NCBI GenBank assembly: GCA_007922195.1
Contig: ML681989.1
Span: forward strand, 43,094,765 to 43,158,764
Length of the DNA: 64,000 bases
From: Podocnemis expansa
Taxonomy: Eukaryota > Chordata > Testudines > Podocnemididae
Reading direction: 5' to 3'
The notes under the pieces were generated by a model. It searched no databases and had not been told where the DNA came from. It saw nothing but the letters and a program-made list of their open reading frames with translations. Positions 1 to 9,902 of this stretch are shown in pieces; positions within the stretch are counted from its first letter, which is position 1; each line of letters opens with the position of its first letter. The position numbers and the translations under genes are program-made.

Positions 1-60
1 GATGAAAGGTTACCCACACTGGCTGGCCCGGGTGAGCCCCAGCCCAGCCTGCCTGGGGAC

Positions 61-90
61 TGCCCTGCCCCTGCCCCTGCCCCTGCCCCG
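61..90. repeat. CCCCTG hexanucleotide microsatellite
   Basis: About four tandem copies of a CCCCTG-like hexamer in a GC-rich stretch, directly before the G-rich minisatellite. Confidence 0.7.
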
Positions 91-144
91 CGCTGGGGGT
101 GGGGTCTGAGTGTTGAGGAGCTGGGATGCTCCGGGTCATGGGGT

Positions 145-425
145 GCTGGGGTGGGTGGTGGGGTGGTTGTTGGGGAAATGGGGTGCAAGGGTGGCTGTTG
201 GCAGTGGTGGGGTGCAGGGGGTAATGGGTCATGAGGGGCTGGGGTGGGTGGTGGGGAAATGGGGTGCAAGGGTGGCTGTTGGCAGAGGTGGGGTGCAGGG
301 GGTAATGGGTCATGAGGTGCTGGGGTGGGTGGTGGGGAAATGGGGTGCAGGGGCGGATGTTGGCAGAGGTAGGGTGCAGGGTGTAATGGGTCACGAGGTG
401 CTGGGGTGGGAGCTAGAGTGTGATG
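145..425. repeat. G-rich minisatellite with 81-bp unit
   Basis: Units begin with GCTGGGGTGGG at 145, 238, 319 and 400. The spacings are 93, 81 and 81 bp; the first unit carries a 12-bp insertion. The units share GGGGAAATGGGGTGC and GGGTAATGGGTCA blocks. Because 81 is a multiple of three, the array keeps one frame open on the + strand, which gives an ORF that looks like a repetitive protein. The many GGG/GGGG runs on the + strand could form G-quadruplexes. There is no sign of a gene. Confidence 0.8.
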
Positions 426-540
426 GGGTGTCAGGAGATGGTCCCGTATTGTGGGGTGCAGAGGTGGGTGTTGGAAGAGATGGAGTGAAGAGGGAGAAGA
501 TGATGGATTGTGGGGAACAGGGTTGTGGAGAGATGAGGTG

Positions 541-883
541 AGGAAAGGGATATGGATTGGGGCAAGAGGACATCAGGGATGACAGTTGGCAGCTGGGGTA
601 GTTGGGTGTGTGTTTGTTTTTTTGTTTGTTTTTTTTGACAAAGTTCAAATGTCTTGGTCAAGGTAGGCGAAGGTCCAAATTCAAGAGAAAGCAATCCAAA
701 AAAAGTAAAGAAATAAAAAGAGGTTGGGGTCTGTTCAAAAGCACCTGGTGGTCTCGATTTGGCCAGTAGTCTGCATATTGATGGTCTCAGGGATGGGTGA
801 GAGGGGAGGTTCAAGGTACAGGATCCGGGGTGGGGGAGCAGGATGAATCTCAGCATGGGAGTTGTCCTATGTCGTTGAGAGTT
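541..883. other. Unassigned stretch between minisatellite and SINE
   Basis: GT-rich sequence with a T/G simple tract near 611-640 and an A-rich tract near 698-718. I recognise no gene. It could be a fragment of an LTR or other repeat, but nothing in the sequence settles this. Confidence 0.4.
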
Positions 884-996
884 CAAATCAAATCATAGGG
901 CTGGAAGGGACTTCATGAGATCATCAAGTCCAACCCCCTAGGAATTGAACCCAGGACCTTCTGCATGTTAAGCAGAGGTGCTAGCCACTAGTTACT
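884..996 (-). mobile_element. tRNA-derived SINE with CR1-like tail
   Basis: Read on the minus strand this begins with a tRNA-like head: an A-box-like TGGCTAGCACC and a B-box-like GGTTCAATTCC about 35 bases later. It continues into a tail with TTGGACTTGATGATCTCATG and CCCTTCCAGCCCTATGATTTG. The tail resembles LINE CR1-type 3' ends, as is known for tortoise pol III SINEs. A second copy of the tail alone lies at 4075-4124. Confidence 0.65.
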
Positions 997-1009
997 GGCT
1001 TGTGATTAA

Positions 1010-1280
1010 GTTCCAGAGGGGGTAGCCATAGTACTCTAGTTAAGCAAAAGAAACAAGGAGTCCTATTCCCCAGTGTTTGACTCTAAATTAGTGCATTGAT
1101 TTGCTGTAACAGTCTGACCTGATCCTATGACTTACACTTCCTTGCATTTATTTTTCTCCCATTCTGTAAGTTCCCCCATCTTCAAAGCATCTGATGAAGT
1201 TTGATTTTTCTCCCATGAAAGCTCACGAGATAGATAAATTTGTTAGGCTTTAAAAATGCCACAGGACTCCTTGTTGGTTT
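1010..1280. mobile_element. Dispersed short repeat (family R1)
   Basis: A member of a short interspersed family found several times in the window. It starts with a TTCCAGAGGGGGTAGCC block, has a middle block with CTGATCCTATG..TTACAC and CATCTGATGAAG, and ends with AAATTTGTTAGGCTTTA..TGCCACAGGACTCCTTGTT. Other copies are at 1785-1978, 6534-6852, 38232-38415 and 41249-41395. I believe this is a turtle-type interspersed repeat but cannot name the family. Confidence 0.6.
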
Positions 1281-1547
1281 GGCTTGTTATTGGGTGTCGG
1301 GGGTGGTATTAACTGCATCGTGATACGTTTGTGTGGTGTGGCTAAAGTGCTTGGAGGGGGTATGTATGAGACACACAGTATGATGGTATCTGTTGGGGAC
1401 GGTGTCAAGTGACAGTTCCTGGAGGGGGTGGGGGTATATTGGGTATTACTGATGACTGGGAGCGGTCATGGTGTGTGGGGCATACTGTGTGGGTGAGAGT
1501 GCATTGGGTAGTGTTCCTGAAAAGTAAAGATGGTAGAGACCCTAGGG
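1281..1547. other. Unassigned G/T-rich stretch
   Basis: G/T-rich sequence with several GGGGG runs that resembles the opening minisatellite in composition but shows no clean period. I recognise no gene. Confidence 0.4.
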
Positions 1548-1784
1548 CAGGGGTACTCAAAGGGTGGCCCGCGGTCCACAATCCAGACCGCAAAGACCTT
1601 TCTGGTGGACTGCGACAACAGGGGTGTCGCTGGGACGGGGAGGGACCCAGGGCACAGGCCCTGCCCCCAGAGGGTAGGCCCCGCCCCCAGCCAGAAGGCC
1701 ACGCCACTTGACTCGGGATAGGGACGCCGATGAATGGTGGAAGGCTGAATGTGGACCGGCTTGCAAAAAGTTTGAGTACCCCTG
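1548..1784. mobile_element. Small hAT-like MITE
   Basis: A 237-bp element bounded by near-perfect 14-bp terminal inverted repeats, CAGGGGTACTCAAA at the left and TTTGAGTACCCCTG at the right. Such TIRs are typical of hAT non-autonomous elements. The flanking 8-mers do not match. The sequence to the right continues as family R1, and the bases to the left (CCCTAGGG) resemble the corresponding R1 position in the 6534-6852 copy, so the MITE may have landed in an R1 copy. Confidence 0.65.
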
Positions 1785-1978
1785 GTTTAAACCTAACAAC
1801 TGCTCTGATTTGCTGTTACTGTACGACCTGATCCTATGTTTTACACGCTCTTGCATTTATTTTCATTCTATTCTGTAAGTTCACCCATCTTCGAAGCATC
1901 TGATTAAGTGGGATTTTTCTCCCATGAAAGCTCATGCGAAAAAGAAATCTGTTAGTCTTTAAGTGCCACACTACTCAA
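1785..1978. mobile_element. Dispersed short repeat (family R1), partial
   Basis: Shares CCTAACAACTGCTCTGATTT, CACCCATCTTCGAAGCATCTG and AAATCTGTTAGTCTTTAAGT with the copy at 6534-6852. It begins at the edge of the hAT-like MITE and ends near TGCCACACTACTC. Confidence 0.65.
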
Positions 1979-2197
1979 TATATTTGTGTTACTATTCTCT
2001 GCTGCAGTGTCTGTGGGTGAAACTCTGACCCCATTTAAGTCAATGGCAAAAATTGTGAACTGTGGTGAATTATAACTTGTATTGTCTGTAGGTTCTTTGT
2101 TTTCATACTTGACATTCACCCTTTTCTCCCTCTGTCTCAGTGGAAGATCCTGATAATAATAAATGATCCTTTAAAGTCAGACAGCATCACACCCCCC

Positions 2198-2893
2198 AGG
2201 ACCATAACTAGGCATTCTGGCACCTGTGACAAGCAGCTCCAAAGGTGCCCCCCTGATCTGGGGCCTGATCCATCCCAGTGGCGGGGAGACGGATATGGCC
2301 CCAGTTCCCTGGCCGAGCGGAGGGTGCCTTCCCCACTAGCAGCCAGAGTCAAACGGGGTGCCTTCCCCGCCGGCAGCCAGAGCGCAGCCAGAGCTGCGTG
2401 GGGGTGGTGCCTTCCCCAGCAGTGGCTAGAGCATGGCCTGAGCCAAGTGAGGGGGGTGCCTTCCCTGCTGGCAGCCAGAACAGGGTTGAGGATGCCTTCC
2501 CTCCCGCTGGGTGAGCATGGCCAGGCCCTGGCAAGGGTGTGCGTTCTCCACCAGCCAAGCTGGCTTCCCTGTCCACCCAGCCAGCAGCTTTCCAGTCCAG
2601 GTCCTTCCTCCTCACCTGTGACTTGGCCATGGGTCCCAGGAGACTGAAAGTGTCCTGGCTATGTGGCATGGCCAGAGGCTCCCCCCTCCTCCCCCCGAAT
2701 GCAAGTGAGCATGTTCGGGACAGGACAGGACAGGAGATGAACTCCCCAGTCCCAGCCCCAGCCTGGCTCCCAGAGGAATGTGCCTTCAGCAAAGGCACAT
2801 TCCTCTTTGGGGCCAGGTAGAGTTGGTCTGGCGCCCTCTAAAATTCACTGTCCGGGGCTTTGCGTCATTCGCCCTGCCCTAGTTACGGCCCTG
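2198..2893. mobile_element. GC-rich hAT-like non-autonomous element
   Basis: The ends are inverted: AGGACCATAACTAGG at the left and CCTAGTTACGGCCCTG at the right. The flanking 8-mers CACCCCCC (2190-2197) and CACCCTCC (2894-2901) match at 7 of 8 positions, as expected for a hAT target duplication, although the exact left edge is ambiguous by one base. The GC-rich interior gives several overlapping open frames that look non-coding. Confidence 0.55.
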
Positions 2894-4016
2894 CACCCTC
2901 CACGCAAAACTGATGCAGAAAGGGGTGTCACCTAGACACTGCTGAATGCATCACAAAAAGGTTAAACTTGGTTGTGTACTACTACAGCTTTGAACAAGTT
3001 TCAAAGGTTTTATAAAATATCAAGCACATGGTATCTTTACCATTCTTTGACAGCAAATCAACTATAAAAAATAATATCATCACTAACATTTATATCCAGT
3101 CAGCCTGAGAGTGTGTTTTGCAGTTAACTTTGTTATGCCTTCAATACAAATAGTTTGTCAGAGGGCTAGTTTATCCAAGGTCCTCTTTGATGTTTGAATA
3201 TTTAACTAGTTGTTTGTGGTTCATCTCAGTGATCTTGTAGCATAGGATTTTAGTTTAACTCATCCTCGGGGTTCAGATATCTCAGGGTTAACCCCAGCCT
3301 CACATTCCCAGGATAAGGTTTTTTTTCTTTCCTTTGTCCTCTGTGGATGCTTGAAACCTGGGCTCTGTAACATGATCCACTGCCTGGCTAGGAGTGTCTC
3401 CCATGCTAACAGCTCTGAGTTTGGAAGTTCCTGGTGTTACACAGTAGAGTAGGTTTTGAAAACTAAACTGATAAACAAAATAAAAAAACAGTAATAAAGT
3501 ACAGGAGGAATACTCAGCCTTCACACCTGATTCACATTCTATTCATCTCTGGAATAGAAAGCCCTGGAGTGGGGGAGACATTGAACATTTAGCATTTGAA
3601 AGATCTCAATTGCATTTTAAAACAGGGCCCCACCCCTAAGCTTCAGCACCCTGAGCCAGTGCCTCACTGGCTCATCCATAAAACTGGCCCTGTATGCATA
3701 CCAGTTTTAAAGGACTTATCGTGTTTGACCATTAAAGGGAAGTTTTGAACTATAGTGCTGCTGCTGTGCCACTATAATTCAGTTGCAGTATTAAAGTTGT
3801 TCAGTTGGACATGGATAGTGATGAATATTCTTTGCTATCTGATAACAGATTGCATTTTTTTACACAGTTCTTGTTAGTACAATGATATCAGGAGGCATTT
3901 TGTGATTAATGGCAGTTTTGCCTTGAATGTGACCAGGATTTCAACCATTGTTTAATTGCCAGAACACTCTCAAAAGCATATTACACTTATGTTATATTGA
4001 AGATAATATGTTAGGT
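2894..4016. other. Unassigned intronic sequence
   Basis: AT-rich sequence with no recognisable gene or repeat on either strand. A minus-strand frame at 3300-3524 is short and shows no known motif. Confidence 0.5.
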
Positions 4017-4060
4017 CAGTGGTTCCCAACCTTTTTTAGGCTGGGGACCCCTTTTTAACA
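4017..4060. mobile_element. hAT element, left-end fragment
   Basis: Begins CAGTGGTTCCCAACC, the typical left end of small hAT elements (compare 29204 and 39489), and is cut off after about 44 bp by an A-tract followed by the SINE tail at 4075. Confidence 0.55.
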
Positions 4061-4074
4061 AAAAAAAAAAAAAC

Positions 4075-4124
4075 TCGATGATCTCATGAGGTCCCTTCCA
4101 GCCCTATGATTTGATTTGATTTGA
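4075..4124 (+). mobile_element. SINE/CR1-like 3' tail fragment
   Basis: Matches the tail of the SINE at 884-996: GATGATCTCATGAGGTCCCT and CCAGCCCTATG, ending in repeated GATTT units. The tRNA head is missing. Confidence 0.6.
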
Positions 4125-4126
4125 CT

Positions 4127-4275
4127 CAGATTCATGTGTCTTTACTCTTGTTTTGGCATTTGATCACTTAAGTAGGAAAGAGGTGAGTTATGTCAATGTA
4201 ATTACTCCACCTCTGTGAGAGGCAGAGTGCTTAATTCAGTGTCAATGGGTCAACAGAGGCAGTGTAAATGCAGCG
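4127..4275 (+). mobile_element. PIF/Harbinger-like element, left part (split by DIRS)
   Basis: The stretch with GTGAGTTATGTCAATGTAAT, ACTCCACCTCTGTGAGAGG and AGTGTAAATGCAGCGTT resembles the left arm of Harbinger-type elements common in turtles, as I remember them. Its continuation appears to be at 10251, across the DIRS insertion. The left terminus was not located. Confidence 0.35.
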
Positions 4276-4450
4276 TTTTCCTTCGAGCGCTGCTCACATC
4301 ATTCAGTTACAGGTGTCTACATGCCACAGTGCACAGTAACTCAGAAAGTCTTCAGCCTTAGCCTGTCAGGTCAGGGCACGCGGCCAATGCCCCCTCTATG
4401 CCACAACCATGGCAATATAGGTGACCGTGACCCTGACCCTCCCAGTTCCT
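4276..4450 (+). repeat. DIRS copy 1 left inverted terminal repeat
   Basis: From CTGCTCACATCATTCAGTTA through AAGTCTTCAGCCTTAGCCTG to GACCCTGACCCTCCCAGT this is the reverse complement of 10038-10205, with scattered mismatches. Its outermost bases are also complementary to the left half of the internal complementary region (9903-9935). Confidence 0.85.
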
Positions 4451-4518
4451 TATTCCGCCTTCAGTGACGGTTTCAGATCAGCCAAGAAACGTGCCTAAGC
4501 AAGTGCCTGTCTTCTACC

Positions 4519-6530
4519 ATGAAATTTAAGATGCCTGGTTTCAAACCATACTTAGGTTGCTGCAAGGCTTTCCCACTCTATGATCCGCACAATAAATGTC
4601 TCGCATGCCTGGATGAGTCCCACCTCAGCAAGAACTGCCCCCTCTGCCAGTCTTTCAAAAGGAAGACTGGCACTGACAGAGAGCTGCACCTCCGATCCCT
4701 TGCAGGGAGCAGCACACAAGCCTTTGATGCCACCTGAGCTGTGAGTGCTCACCAGCTCATTGTTCAGCCCGGGCACCAAAGCCCCAGCACTGCTCCTCGG
4801 TGCTGAGCCCAAAGTCTTGGTCAGTGCCCCTGTCGGTATCATCAGGGCACCGAGCACTTTGGTCGCTGAACCAACCTGGCGCTGGACTGAAAGTGGCACC
4901 GCCGATGGCACCATCGATGCCGAAGGCCCCTGCAACGGTGCCAGCCCGCTCCCCAGCACAGGTTCTGGCACTGCGGAAGAAACTTACCTCAACGCCGATC
5001 ACAGTGCCAGGAGCCCAGTTGGCACAGGAAGCGGTACCGTCCACAAACCTGGTACCAACCAGCCCACTGTCAGTACCACAGTCCAGTGCTGGGGACTCCT
5101 TCCTGACCAACCTGGTGCAGCCCAGCCTGCCACTGGTACTGCAATCTGCTGAGGACTGCTCCCCGGCCTCCTCTCCACGGTCCTCCTGGGATATGTTGGT
5201 GCTGTGCTCCCAGGCTTCAGGGGTTCCTTCCCACAACTCAGCGTTGACTTTGCCTCCAGCCTCGGCCTGCTCTTCTCCACTCAAGATGATACTAAGGGTT
5301 GGACAACATTTAGGGAAACAGCACCGCAAGCACTCCCCCTTGCCCACAACTCGAAACAAGAAGAGATTACCAGGACCATCTGGGTCAGTGGGGCCTTTCT
5401 TTTCGGGTACTGCACCACAACCTAGTCGAGGCCATTCTCTTCCGCACCACCTGGAGGCCAGAGCATCCTTTAATGACTGGTCACACGATTGGCTGGACAT
5501 GGCGGCCAACAATACCCTAGCCTCACAGCACCGCTTCATCCAATCTCCCTCGCAGACCATGGACTCGGACTTCTCAGATGATGAGCCCGATCCAGATTCC
5601 ACATGTTGTAGTGGACTGCAGGCCTGCTCTTCATCCTTGCCCAAAGAGTATACCTTTGAGAGACTGACTGACTGTAATGAGGAGTCTCGTGCCCACCAGG
5701 TGTTGCTATGCCGCATGGCAGCAAACTTGAACCTGGAGCTTGGGGTTGTCCAAGAGGAGACTAATCCCCTCTTCAACTTTGGCCATAGGGCCCCACCCAC
5801 TAAGGTGTCTGTCCCGCTCCACGAAGGGATATACAGCATTGTCAAGGCCCGTTGGCAAACCCCGTCCTCAATTCCGCTGGTGTCAAAGGTCGCAGACCAG
5901 AAATACCACGTCCCCCTGGACAAGTTCTCCTTTCTATTTCAGCGCCCCACTCCGGGGTCACTGGTCATAGACGCTGTGAACCAGAAACAGAGACAAGGCC
6001 AATCAGGTTCCACTCCCAAAAATAAGGAGGCAAGGAAACTCACCCTGCTCAGCAGGAAGGTTTACTATACAGCAGCCCTTCAGCTGTGCATAGCAAACCA
6101 CTCGGCCCTTATGACAAGGTATATCTTTAACCTTTGGAATGCCATGCAAGGCTTCTGTGGCATCATTCTGAAAGATTGCCTTCGGGACTTCAGCATGATG
6201 CTCGAAGAAGGGGAAATGGCATCCAGAGACGCTCTGATGGCCACCTGGGATGCCATAGACACAGCCGCTTCTACAATGGCATTGGCCATTGTAATGCACC
6301 GTTCGGCCTGGCTATAGGGCTCAGGCCTACCACCGCAGCAGCAACTTACTATCCAGGACCTTCTTTTCGAAGGCCCTCACCTCTTCAACAAGTCTACAGA
6401 CGCAAAACTCCATGGCATGAAAGACTTGAGAGCCACGCTCTGGCTGCTGGGGATTTACACCCCACAACCTAACAGACGCTTTCTAAAACCTCATCAACTC
6501 CTCCAACAACAGCTTCAGTACTTAAAACAA
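4519..6530 (+). pseudogene. DIRS copy 1 gag-like gene, broken
   Basis: A nucleocapsid-like gag product. The N-terminal part (4519-4737) carries a perfect CX2CX4HX4C zinc knuckle at 4597-4638, from CLAC to the final Cys after SHLSKN. That frame stops at 4737. The main body continues in another frame from about 4800 to 6317: a Ser/Pro/Thr-rich segment, then a conserved region with NLELGVVQEETNP and a segment around KVSVPLHEGIYS. A TAG at 6315-6317 interrupts the frame. Recognisable gag C-terminal sequence (DLLFEGPHLF, TDAKLHGMKD) continues in the same frame to about 6530. So there is one frameshift near 4740-4800 and one in-frame stop. The copy at 33049 has the same knuckle. The 388-residue minus-strand frame at 4757-5923 is the antisense shadow of this gene. 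Confidence 0.8.
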
Positions 6531-6533
6531 CAA

Positions 6534-6852
6534 CAAAAAACAAGGAGTTGTATGGCACTTAAAGACTAACAGATTTATTTTTCAAGGTAATTTGACTTAA
6601 GGCTTCCCAGGGTTTGAACCTAACAACTGCTCTGATTTGCTGTTACTGTATAAGCTGATCCTATGTTTCACACCCCCCTTCCATTTATTTTCATTCCTTT
6701 CTGTAAGTTCACCCATCTTCAAAGCATCTGACAAAGTGGGATTTTCTCCCACGAAAGCTCGTGCGAAAAATAAATCTGTTAGTCTTTAAGTGCCACATGA
6801 CTCCTTGGTTTTTTTTGCTGGACTAGACTAACATGGCTATCCCTTTGGAAAT
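6534..6852 (-). mobile_element. Dispersed short repeat (family R1) inserted in DIRS copy 1
   Basis: The insertion is flanked by a 10-bp direct repeat AAAACAACAA at 6524-6533 and 6853-6862. It starts on the minus strand with CCAAAGGGATAGCCATGTTA and contains GTGGCACTTAAAGACTAACA near both ends in opposite orientation, so its ends can fold on each other. It separates the gag and reverse transcriptase parts of the DIRS element and is therefore younger than it. Confidence 0.75.
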
Positions 6853-6885
6853 AAAACAACAAATTCAGCTGAAGAGGTCCCTCTC

Positions 6886-7850
6886 TTTTCCCCAGTGCCA
6901 ACAAGGACAAGGCCCATTTGGGAGAGAGTGAGAAGTCCTATGCTCCGCAATTGGGTAGGTGCGGGCAGACCCCCCAAATGCTTATCAGGGAAGAAACAGC
7001 GTCTTTGACAGTTACTATATGGGCAGCGAACCCACGTCCCGACCGGTCCCCAACCACTTACACAGCTTCACAGACCACTGGGCCAACATCACATCCGAGC
7101 AGTAGGTTCTTGAGATGGTCCCAGAGGTGTATCGTATTCAGATTCTTTCAGTTCCTCGGGACAGAAAACCACCCCCTCATCCAACCCTGGGAAACCGGGA
7201 ACTGTCCCTGCTTCTTGAGGTCGAATGCCAGAAACTCCTCTCCCTCAGAGCCATAGAAAGGGTTCTCAAGCGGGAGTGGGGAAAAGGGTTTTACTCCTGA
7301 TACTTTCTGGTCTCAAAATCCAACAGGGACCTTTGACCCATTCTAGATCTCCTAGCCTTAAACAGGCACATAAGGAAAATAAACTTCTGCATTGTTTCCC
7401 TGTCACAGATCCTCCCATCTCTGTCCCCTGGGTATTGGTTCGCAGCCCTCGATCTGAAAGATGCCTACTTTCCCATAGCCATACCATCCCGCCACAGGTG
7501 GTTCCTAAGATTCATGGTGCCAAACGACCACTTCCAGTTCACCTCTCTCCCTTTCAGGCTCTCCCTGGCCCACAAAGTGCATGGCACTGGTCGCAGCATA
7601 CCTGAACAGATGGGGCATAAGAATGTACCCCTATCTAGATGACTGGTGAATAGTTGGGAAATCAAGTTCCCAAGTAGAGCTCCACGTCGGAGCAGTAGTG
7701 AGGCTCTGCGACTATCTGGGCCTCCACATAAACCAAGAAAAGTCAAAGCTCCACCCATCTCAGCACATAGAGTTCATAGGGGCGCACCTAGACACCCGCT
7801 GGGGGTCAGCATTCCTACCCCCTCCACATTTTGGTCCATTTGAACCACCA
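6886..7850 (+). pseudogene. DIRS copy 1 reverse transcriptase, broken
   Basis: Reverse transcriptase fragments in several frames. The fingers/palm region reads VPEVYRIQILSVPR (from 7115), then ALDLKDAYFPIAIPSRHRW near 7445-7500 with the first catalytic Asp, then FTSLPFRLSLA. The catalytic box YLDD is at 7632-7643 and is followed at once by TGG and a TGA stop (7647-7649), so the frame ends right after the active site. DIRS reverse transcriptases use this box to copy the element RNA. Several frameshifts around 7560-7620 also separate the motifs. Confidence 0.75.
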
Positions 7851-9000
7851 TTACGGAGCTGAAAGCATCCACCATGACCATGGCCCGTCGGTGTCTGCAG
7901 CTCCTCGGCCATATGGCAGCCTCCACCTCAGTGATCCACATAGCACACTTGAGGATGAGGCCCTTCCAGATCTGGCTTTCCACGGTGTTCCACGTATGGA
8001 GGGACTCCCTAAACAAGGTACTTTCGGTTTCCCAGGACAGTCTGGAGGCACTCCAGGTTTGGAGGGATCCCCATTTTGCAGTGGGGGGCATTCCCTTCAA
8101 AGACCACAGGCCATCAGTGACCTTAATAACGGATGCCTTGAACACAGGATGGGGGGGCCCACATCTTCAGGGGACTCTCCACTCAAGGGCTCTGGTCTTA
8201 CACGGACGGCCCTCTTCACATAAACATGAAGAAACTAAGGGCCATCAGACTAGCTTCCATGACCTTGCTGGACAAGATAAAGGGCAGGTTGGTCCAGATC
8301 CTTACGGACAATACCACAGTCGTGTTCCATACAAATCAGCGGGGGGTGGGGCACTCCCCACCTCTTTGCGAGGAGGCATGCAAACTCTGGGAATTAGCCA
8401 TAAGATACAACTTCACCCTAGTGGTCGCTCACCTACCAGGGGTGGACAACAGGCTAGCGGACTCATTGAGCAGGAAACCACTAGCGAACCACAAGTGGTC
8501 CCTCCACGACAAGGTGTTCTCTCTCCTGATAGACAAATGGTGCCCCCCTCAGATAGACTTGTTTGTGACACAGCAGAATCACAAGTGTCCCCAGTTCTAC
8601 TCCCTCAGGGGCTGGGAGGCGGGGTCCCTCACCGATGCCTTCCTCATCAGCTGGTCAGGGCCCCTGATGTATGCCTTCCCACCAGTTCCCCTGATGCAGA
8701 GGACTCTCTTGAAAATCAACAGGGGTGGAGCAAACATGATACCAATAGCTCCGGACTGGCCCAAACAGCATTGGTTTCCACTTCTGCAGGACGTGTCCAT
8801 AGAGACCCGACTCTGCCTCCCACAGTGGGTGGATCTCCTGACGCAGGACTCAGGGTGCCTTCGGCACTCAGACCTGGGCTGCCAGCACCTGACAGCCTGG
8901 ATGCTCTCTGGCTCAGCGAGCAGGGGAGGCTCTACTCAGACAGGGTTAAGAAGGTCCTGGTTGGTAGCAGATGGCCATCCACTAGGTCCATGTACACAGC
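7851..9000 (+). pseudogene. DIRS copy 1 RNase H region
   Basis: The open frame 8226-9044 holds a DIRS-type RNase H: LTDNTTVVFHTNQRG, VVAHLPGVDNRLADSLSR and a downstream IDLFVTQQNHKCPQFYS segment. The preceding ITDALNTGWGG (about 8120) is the RNase H start in a different frame, so at least one frameshift lies near 8150-8226. RNase H degrades the RNA strand during reverse transcription. The longer frame 7874-9013 overlaps but mostly reads other phases of the same region. Confidence 0.7.
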
Positions 9001-9890
9001 CAAATGGAAGTGATTCTCCATTTGGGCCTGGGACAAAGATGTAGACCCCATATCAGCTCTGATACACCTGATCCTCGACTATCTGCTAGACCTCAGAGAA
9101 AAAAGCCTTTCTCCTTCCTCCCTGAGAGTCCATTTAGTGGCAATCTCAGCTCTCCACAAGACCATGCTTGGACAATCAGTTTTCTCCCATCCCACCTCCA
9201 TCAAATTCCTAAAAAGGGTGGAGACACTCTTTCCCCAACCGTGTAACCCCACCCCACCTTGTGACCTGAATGTCATGCCCTGGGCAATGACAGAGCTGCC
9301 CTGTGAACCCCTGGACTCAATCACCCTGCTGGTCCTATCCTGGAAGGTGGCCTTCTTGCTGGCAATCACCTCTGCATGAAGTGGTCTTACATCACCACCC
9401 ATCCTTCCTCCCTAAGGTGGTTACTTCCTTCCACCTTAACCAGGAAATTTGCCTGCCAGTATTTTACCCAGATCCTCAGGTTATGCAGAACCAGAGGAGG
9501 TAGCATACACTGGATGTGAAGAGCGCTTTTAACTTGCATTGAGCGCCTCTGGCTGTTCTGCAAGACCTCCCAACTGTTTGTGGTGGTTGCCAAACATAAG
9601 AGAGGTTTACCAGTATCCTCACAGTGTATTTCTAAATGGATTGTGAACTGCATTAAAGACTGCTATGGAAGGTTGAACACGCCCCTTCCTGGGACTGTTA
9701 GGGCCCACTCTTCCAGGTCCAAAGCATCCTCTATGGCTTCCTTGCCAAGGTCCCATTCCAGGAGATCTGCAGGGCCACTACGTGGTTGTCGATACATACC
9801 TTCACGACACACTACGCCATCGCCCAACAGGCCAGAGATGATGCCGCTCTGGGCAGAGCTGTTCTCAGTGTGGGTAGACTGTAATTCCTA
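9001..9890 (+). pseudogene. DIRS copy 1 tyrosine recombinase, deleted at catalytic Arg region
   Basis: The tyrosine recombinase would join the circular DNA intermediate to the genome. Fragments are KSLSPSSLRVHLVAISALH (about 9100-9160), FLKRVETLFPQP (about 9205-9240), WKVAFLLAITSA ending near 9379, then HHHPSFLPKVVTSFHLNQE (about 9393) and a distal part to 9890 with ISKWIV and RPEMMPLWAELF. Compared with the second copy (34727-34791) about 61 bp are missing at 9375-9378. That span holds the SxRRxSEL segment with the first catalytic Arg of this family, and the loss also shifts the frame. Confidence 0.75.
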
Positions 9891-9902
9891 ACAGTCACCT
9901 CT

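Noticed and set aside
145..425. Regular repeats that might suggest a CRISPR array
   Set aside because: Units are contiguous 81-bp tandem copies without spacers, and the DNA is vertebrate.
110..541. A 143-codon frame with repeated Gly/Val/Trp residues
   Set aside because: Produced by the 81-bp minisatellite, whose period is a multiple of three; no gene structure.
2137..2820. GC-rich overlapping frames up to 149 codons
   Set aside because: Inside an element with inverted ends; no conserved domain.
4757..5923. A 388-codon minus-strand frame
   Set aside because: It is antisense to the DIRS gag body, shows no family motif, and the + strand carries the conserved protein signals.
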